DNA of 64,000 nucleotides from positions 7,080,645-7,144,644 of the forward strand of contig NZ_AP018178.1 of the NCBI RefSeq assembly GCF_002368195.1, given 5' to 3'. Both the position numbers and the translations under genes were made by a program. This document shows positions 59,842 through 64,000 of the stretch, piece by piece; the first letter of the stretch is position 1; each line of letters starts with the position of its first letter. The notes under the pieces were generated by a model. It made no database searches, was not told the origin of the DNA, and worked only from the letters and a program-made list of their open reading frames with translations. The stretch is from Calothrix sp. NIES-2100. GTDB taxonomy: Bacteria > Cyanobacteriota > Cyanobacteriia > Cyanobacteriales > Nostocaceae.

Positions 59842-59908
59842 ATTTAAGAACTATTTGAGATGCGATCGCCAATCATTTTAAATAGAGAAGCCCTTGTAAG
59901 ATAGGACA

Positions 59909-59947
59909 AATGACCAATCACAACTGACAACTGACAAATGACAAATG
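59909..59947. repeat. TGACCAATC/TGACAAC-type tandem repeats
   Basis: Five related heptamers precede the GT2 gene, ending in the AATGAGG that carries its ribosome-binding site. Slippage here could shift the distance between promoter and start. Confidence 0.65.
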
Positions 59948-59955
59948 AGGTAAAA

Positions 59956-60927
59956 ATGAACCATCCGATTCAACCGCTAGTTAGTGCTGTGATTCCCACA
60001 AGAAATCGCGCATCTGTTGTCACTCGTGCTGTCAGAAGTGTTTTAGAACAAACATTTTGGCGGCTTGAGGTTGTCGTGGTGGTGGATGGCCCCGATCCCG
60101 CAACCGCAAAAGCACTCCAGCAGATTGACGATCCTCGCTTGCGTGTGCTTATACTCCCCAATTCTATCGGTGGCGCAGCAGCGCGGAATGCGGGAGTTGC
60201 AATGGCTGAGGGAGAGTGGATTGCGTTTCTAGACGATGATGATCAGTGGTTACCCCGGAAAATAGAGCTTCAGGTCGAAGCTGCAAATCGCTCTACTGCT
60301 CGCTTTCCCATTATTGCTTGTTCAGTGATAGCTCATACACCTCACGGAGAATTTGTCCATCCGCGACGGTTTCCTCAACCAGCAGAACCTTTAAGTGAAT
60401 ATATCCTCGTCCGCAATTCTCCCGGATTTGGTGAGGGATTGATTCAAACCTCAGGAATTTTTACATCAAGAGAATTATTAAAACAAGTGCCATTTAGAGC
60501 CGATTTACGTAAACACCAAGATTGGGATTGGCTACTGCGAGTTGGTAATCTAGAAGGAGTAGAAGTTCAATTTGTCACTGAACCGATGGCAATTTGGTAT
60601 CACTCCAAAACGCAAAAAAGTGTTAGTAATACCCATGACTGGCAGTATTCCCTAAACTGGATTAAAGAAAATCGTAGCTTGGTAACTCGCCGAGCCTACG
60701 CTTCTTTCATCATGGTGGAGGTGGGCGCGCAAGCCTCAGCACAAGGGAAATGGCAGGAATTTCTGCCGCTGCTTTGGGAAGCAATCCGATTTGGTAGCCC
60801 AAAACCGATTGACTTTTTATTATGTTTTGGCTTTTGGTTGATTCCTAGAGATACCCGACGGTGGCTAAAAGGATTGTTGGGCGAGAAACAAAATCTCGAG
60901 CAACCGCTAAGTAGTGTTGAGAGCTAA
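59956..60927 (+). CDS. Glycosyltransferase family 2 protein
   Basis: An inverting GT-A transferase: VSAVIPTRNRASVV, VVVVDGPDP in place of the usual DDGS, FLDDDDQW as metal site and KHQDWDWLLR as the catalytic-base block. The frame could begin at ATG 59938, but ATG 59956 has GAGGT five bases upstream and gives MNHPIQPLVSAVIP. It precedes the Wzy/ligase gene by 7 bases, so the two should be translated together. The donor sugar is not evident; the altered nucleotide motif is seen in many GT2 enzymes. Confidence 0.85.
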   Translation: MNHPIQPLVSAVIPTRNRASVVTRAVRSVLEQTFWRLEVVVVVDGPDPATAKALQQIDDPRLRVLILPNSIGGAAARNAGVAMAEGEWIAFLDDDDQWLPRKIELQVEAANRSTARFPIIACSVIAHTPHGEFVHPRRFPQPAEPLSEYILVRNSPGFGEGLIQTSGIFTSRELLKQVPFRADLRKHQDWDWLLRVGNLEGVEVQFVTEPMAIWYHSKTQKSVSNTHDWQYSLNWIKENRSLVTRRAYASFIMVEVGAQASAQGKWQEFLPLLWEAIRFGSPKPIDFLLCFGFWLIPRDTRRWLKGLLGEKQNLEQPLSSVES

Positions 60928-60934
60928 CAGGGGA

Positions 60935-62257
60935 ATGTTGACAGTAATTAGTAAGGGGTTGAATTTTACCACAGATGATGAGCTAGGACAAATGTTATTT
61001 GCCGAGCGCATCTTGTATTGGACAATTGTACTGACTCCACTGTGGTGGTTGTTGGGTGTACAAACTCTGTTGTATCCCGCGATCGCAGTTTGGCTGCTAG
61101 TACGTTCCTTCCGCTTAGATAAATTGCTGAATACCCATATCCCAGCTTGTATTTGGGCATGGTTAGCAATGGCGATCGCGATGATCTGGACAGCTACTCT
61201 CGGGCTTGTAGATGTTAACTTTGATCCCTTTCGCCTAATTTCCACACTAGTCACCTTTTTCAAAGGTTACTTTCTCATAGTTAGTTGTCTGGTTCTCCCC
61301 TTTTGGAATCCCATTCGCTCCAAAGTTTTAACGCGGGCGATCGCTTGGATGGCTGTTGGTTACGGTATTACTGTTATACTACAATTTGTTCTTCTGTTTG
61401 TTGGGGTTTGGGATCAGCCCTTCTATCCGCCCCTAGCAAAACTGATTCCTGGTGACAAATTAAGCTTGCTGGTAAAACCAGCAATGTTTCAAACCTTTTT
61501 TGGCATTCCACTCCCCAGAACATCGCTGTACATGGCCGATCCTCCCATTCCCGGCGTGTGTGGGTTGCTTTGCTTTTTTATTTGTAGTGGTGAATCAAAT
61601 CGTCGTCTCCGCTATTTAGCGATCGCGGGTAGTCTTTTGGCCTTATTAGTAAGTCAAAGCCGCGTAGCTTGGCTGTGTTTTCCCATAGTTGTTTGGATAT
61701 CCCTCAGCTTTCGCGATCGTACAGCACGCCACAGTTATCTTTGGGTAACTTCTGCCGTGTTTATGAGTTGTGCATTCATCGGTGTCACCTTAGTAGACGT
61801 AATACATCAGTCCTTAGATGTGTTCACAGGTGCTCGTGCTTCATCCTCAGCCGATCGTAGCCTTGTCGTTGGTGAAACCATCAAAGCATGGCAACAGCGC
61901 CCCTGGCTGGGATGGGGAATTCCCCAAGGAGAAGTTACTTGGTACATCTACAAAGTTGTACTTGGCTCCTTTTCAACCTATGCAGGTGTTTTATATTTAC
62001 ATGGAATTTTCGGCTTTACTTGCTTGATTACTGCACTAGGCACAACTCTCTGGAACTTTTGGAACATCGCTATGCAAGGAAATAAATTAGCTCAGGGAGC
62101 TTTTGCCAGCTTTCTAGCATTGTGTCTATTAATTGAAGGTCTACCATTAAGTTGGATGTGTATTTATTTCTGGTTTTATTTCCTTTGGTTAGGGGTGATT
62201 TTGTTTGAACATCAATTAAAACGTCCACCAATTTCTAGATGGCAACAACTGATATAA
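60935..62257 (+). CDS. O-antigen ligase/polymerase-type membrane protein (Wzy candidate)
   Basis: This protein has 10-12 membrane helices and a large periplasmic loop after the middle, the layout of Wzy polymerases and WaaL ligases. The RAVTRVAW-like region is SQSRVAWLCFPIVVW near residue 250. The loop ASSSADRSLVVGETIKAWQQRPWLGWGIPQGE near 310-340 is the hallmark of the O-antigen ligase family. As the only such gene in a cluster with flippase and Wzc-like genes, it is the best candidate for the repeat-unit polymerase. GTG 60914 also opens the frame, but the ATG at 60935 is chosen, with GGGG just ahead. Confidence 0.82.
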   Translation: MLTVISKGLNFTTDDELGQMLFAERILYWTIVLTPLWWLLGVQTLLYPAIAVWLLVRSFRLDKLLNTHIPACIWAWLAMAIAMIWTATLGLVDVNFDPFRLISTLVTFFKGYFLIVSCLVLPFWNPIRSKVLTRAIAWMAVGYGITVILQFVLLFVGVWDQPFYPPLAKLIPGDKLSLLVKPAMFQTFFGIPLPRTSLYMADPPIPGVCGLLCFFICSGESNRRLRYLAIAGSLLALLVSQSRVAWLCFPIVVWISLSFRDRTARHSYLWVTSAVFMSCAFIGVTLVDVIHQSLDVFTGARASSSADRSLVVGETIKAWQQRPWLGWGIPQGEVTWYIYKVVLGSFSTYAGVLYLHGIFGFTCLITALGTTLWNFWNIAMQGNKLAQGAFASFLALCLLIEGLPLSWMCIYFWFYFLWLGVILFEHQLKRPPISRWQQLI

Positions 62258-62440
62258 TAGTCATATTATATCGCCTTTACGCTGAAAATTCAAAGTCTCT
62301 CTCCTTGTATTAGAGATATTGAGAGAGGTTTTCCAGATAACTTGAAAAGTCTGATAAGCAATAGGCAAAAATTAACATGAATGGTAGTAGATAAAGTTTA
62401 AATTTACAGATTTTTTGCAAATAACCGGATATATATATAT

Positions 62441-63025
62441 ATGAATAAAAATAAACATCCACTATTACTCAAACTAGCAAAATATTACTTTGCAATTAAG
62501 CAGTTTTATTACCAATGGCGGTATCCCAATTTAACCTTAGAACCAGGAGTTTTAATTAAAGGAAAATTGATTATTTCCGGCGATGTCAAAGTGAAAATTG
62601 GCGCGGGAACTCGGATCGGGATGAACGTAAAAATTTACGGTTCTGGTGACGTAACAATTGGCAGAAATACCCTACTTAATGGTTGTTGGATTGGCTCTGT
62701 ACGCTCAATTCAAATTGGTGATGAATGTCTCATTTCCGATTGTTTTTTGCAAGATTCCGACTATCACAACCTGGAACCACATCTGCGTTTTGCTCCTCCC
62801 GGCCCAAAAGTATCAGCGCCCATAGTCATTGAGCGTAACGTTTGGATTGGAGCCAGAGCAACTATCATGAAAGGTGTCCACATTGGTCAAGATAGCGTTA
62901 TTGGATTAGGAAGCATTATTCGCCAACCAGTTCCTGCTGGAGTTGTCGTAATTGGAAATCCCCAACAAATTGTCAAAAACCTCTATAAAGATGCAGATAA
63001 AAAAGTCAATTTATCGCCTGTGTAG
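62441..63025 (+). CDS. Left-handed beta-helix acyltransferase (hexapeptide repeat)
   Basis: Residues about 40-180 contain hexapeptide repeats of the form [LIV]-G-x4 (VKIGAGTRIGMNVKIYGSG, VTIGRNTLL, IQIGDECLISDCF, VWIGARATIMKGVHIG). They build a trimeric beta helix that binds CoA. The DYHNLEP segment supplies a candidate catalytic His near residue 108. Relatives (WcaF, WbbJ and similar) acetylate EPS sugars. The short N-terminal region is basic and may contact membrane lipids. It lies in the EPS cluster after the Wzy candidate. The ribosome-binding site is weak and the gap upstream is 183 bases, so it may have its own promoter. Confidence 0.85.
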   Translation: MNKNKHPLLLKLAKYYFAIKQFYYQWRYPNLTLEPGVLIKGKLIISGDVKVKIGAGTRIGMNVKIYGSGDVTIGRNTLLNGCWIGSVRSIQIGDECLISDCFLQDSDYHNLEPHLRFAPPGPKVSAPIVIERNVWIGARATIMKGVHIGQDSVIGLGSIIRQPVPAGVVVIGNPQQIVKNLYKDADKKVNLSPV

Positions 63026-63264
63026 TTAAAGTATTTAACTAACCTCATAACCCCCTCTATAGTAATCCTTGTACGTCCTACAAATATCTTTCCTCCTTGC
63101 CTTCCCGAAGTTCTGAGCGTCGGAAGTCGGCGTTCAGACTTTTTTCTTTGTCCCCTTTCTCATTTTTGATTCAGATATCAAATAGGATTTCTATATTTCT
63201 TATATCTCCACGTCCCTTGCGTCTGTGCGGTTTGTTTCTCTAAATAATTTAAGGTAGGTCTTTA

Positions 63265-64000
63265 ATGAAAGTCGGTTATCTTTCGGATAATTATCTCTAC
63301 AAACGCAACATTATTAATATTGTCGAAAATGTCGAATATCAAAAAGTTAATAATTTATTTGCTCTAACTTATCCCGCAATTAAATCCATCAATAAACTGG
63401 CGAGAAAAAATCTTTTACCCTTCAACGATTTAATTTATCAATTCACAGATTTAAATTTAAATAAAGTCGATATTCTCCACTTCTTTAATACCATCAGCTA
63501 CGGTAAAACCCCTTGGATAACGACATTTGAAACAATTTTACCTCGATTAGATCGCACCCTCTCCTGTCATCAAGGTTCTAGACCAGATTTTTCTCAACTT
63601 TCCAATTATAAAAATGTCAAAAATGCTTTAGAGGCAATGGCTAGCCACTCATGTAAACATCTAATTGCCATGTCTCATTGTAATGCCAATATGCAGAGAA
63701 TTCTGTTAAAGGATTTTCCCGAATATCAAAAAGCTATTGAACCTAAAATAACAGTTTTGCATCCCCCACAGCCATTACTTGTTTCATCCTATGCTGAGAA
63801 AAATATTACTTTAGATGGCAAAATTAAATTTATTCTCGTTGGCGCTTCTTTTTTCCGAAAAGGAGGTATGGAAGTAGTCGAAACATTCAGCAGATTGAAG
63901 AGAGAATATAACTATGATTTAGAATTAACACTCATCTCTTCACTCCGCTTAGATGATTATGCCACTAAAGAAACCGAAGATGATATTCAAAAAGCGAAAA
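63265..64000 (+). CDS. GT4-like glycosyltransferase, N-terminal part (cut by window edge)
   Basis: From ATG 63265, preceded by AAGGTAGG, an open frame runs to the window edge (245 codons). MKVGYLSDNYLYKRNI starts the GT-B N-terminal domain. CHQGSRPDF, IAMSHCNANMQRILLKDFPEY and KITVLHPPQPLLV follow, and FILVGASFFRKGGMEVVETF is the beginning of the C-terminal GT4 domain. The catalytic E-x7-E lies beyond the edge. It continues the EPS cluster to the right. Confidence 0.8.
   Translation, partial: MKVGYLSDNYLYKRNIINIVENVEYQKVNNLFALTYPAIKSINKLARKNLLPFNDLIYQFTDLNLNKVDILHFFNTISYGKTPWITTFETILPRLDRTLSCHQGSRPDFSQLSNYKNVKNALEAMASHSCKHLIAMSHCNANMQRILLKDFPEYQKAIEPKITVLHPPQPLLVSSYAEKNITLDGKIKFILVGASFFRKGGMEVVETFSRLKREYNYDLELTLISSLRLDDYATKETEDDIQKAK

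Overview
The window is cyanobacterial, most likely from a filamentous, nitrogen-fixing Nostocales genome. The octamer GCGATCGC (HIP1) recurs across both coding and non-coding DNA. Gaps carry heptanucleotide repeats of the TGACAAA/TGACTAT type. Genes include a phycobilin-type heme oxygenase, the plant-like carotenoid pair crtP-crtB, and a cell-wall endopeptidase matching the structurally known Nostoc/Anabaena enzyme. No replication origin, rRNA, CRISPR array or phage module is visible.

Layout. 1-439: 5' part of glmM. 1.3-2.0 kb: heme oxygenase. 2.2-7.2 kb: a GT8 glycosyltransferase, a CobW-type metallochaperone GTPase, and a MacA/MacB-like efflux pair with no ATPase beside it. 7.2-8.7 kb: a TnpB-type insertion sequence. 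8.7-18.7 kb (minus strand): a compact glycan operon of a glycoside hydrolase-GT2 fusion, a small membrane protein, a type I ABC exporter, two paralogous GT-B-like proteins, a GT2-GT4 fusion and a GT2. 19.0-21.3 kb: an HTH-NACHT NTPase, divergent across a 1.3 kb AT-rich gap from a three-gene nucleotide-sugar cassette (22.7-26.0 kb: SDR, C-methyltransferase, glucose-1-phosphate cytidylyltransferase). 26-28.1 kb: nested repeats, a MITE-like element and four small cyanobacterial proteins. 28.3-33.0 kb: a signalling cassette (AcoR-type GAF protein with a kinase-like tail, receiver protein, solute-binding lipoprotein, histidine kinase). 33-38 kb: a second MITE-like element, moaC, tRNA-Arg, an MFS transporter, a polyprenyl-phosphate-type GT2, an NlpC/P60 endopeptidase and a divergent serine hydrolase. 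38-44 kb: an outer-membrane-like protein, a NatB-like amino-acid-binding lipoprotein, tRNA-Ser and crtB-crtP. 44.6-64 kb: exopolysaccharide genes: an initiating sugar transferase, a 2155-residue extracellular multidomain protein, then a plus-strand run of Wzc-like copolymerase, WecG/TagA/CpsF enzyme, GT2, GT14, Wzx-type flippase, GT2, Wzy/ligase-type protein, acyltransferase and a truncated GT4.

How the parts relate. Two glycan systems dominate. The 8.7-18.7 kb operon looks like an ABC-exported product; its head enzyme may cut or transfer glycan as well as extend it. The 44.6-64 kb region looks like a Wzx/Wzy-type pathway: the sugar transferase primes the lipid carrier, GTs extend, the flippase translocates, and the Wzc-like and O-antigen-ligase-type proteins control polymerisation. 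The 22.7-26 kb cassette could supply a C-methylated deoxysugar to either.

Starts were re-chosen where an internal ATG or GTG has a better Shine-Dalgarno or overlap. All calls rest on reading the sequence and on remembered family motifs; no search was run.
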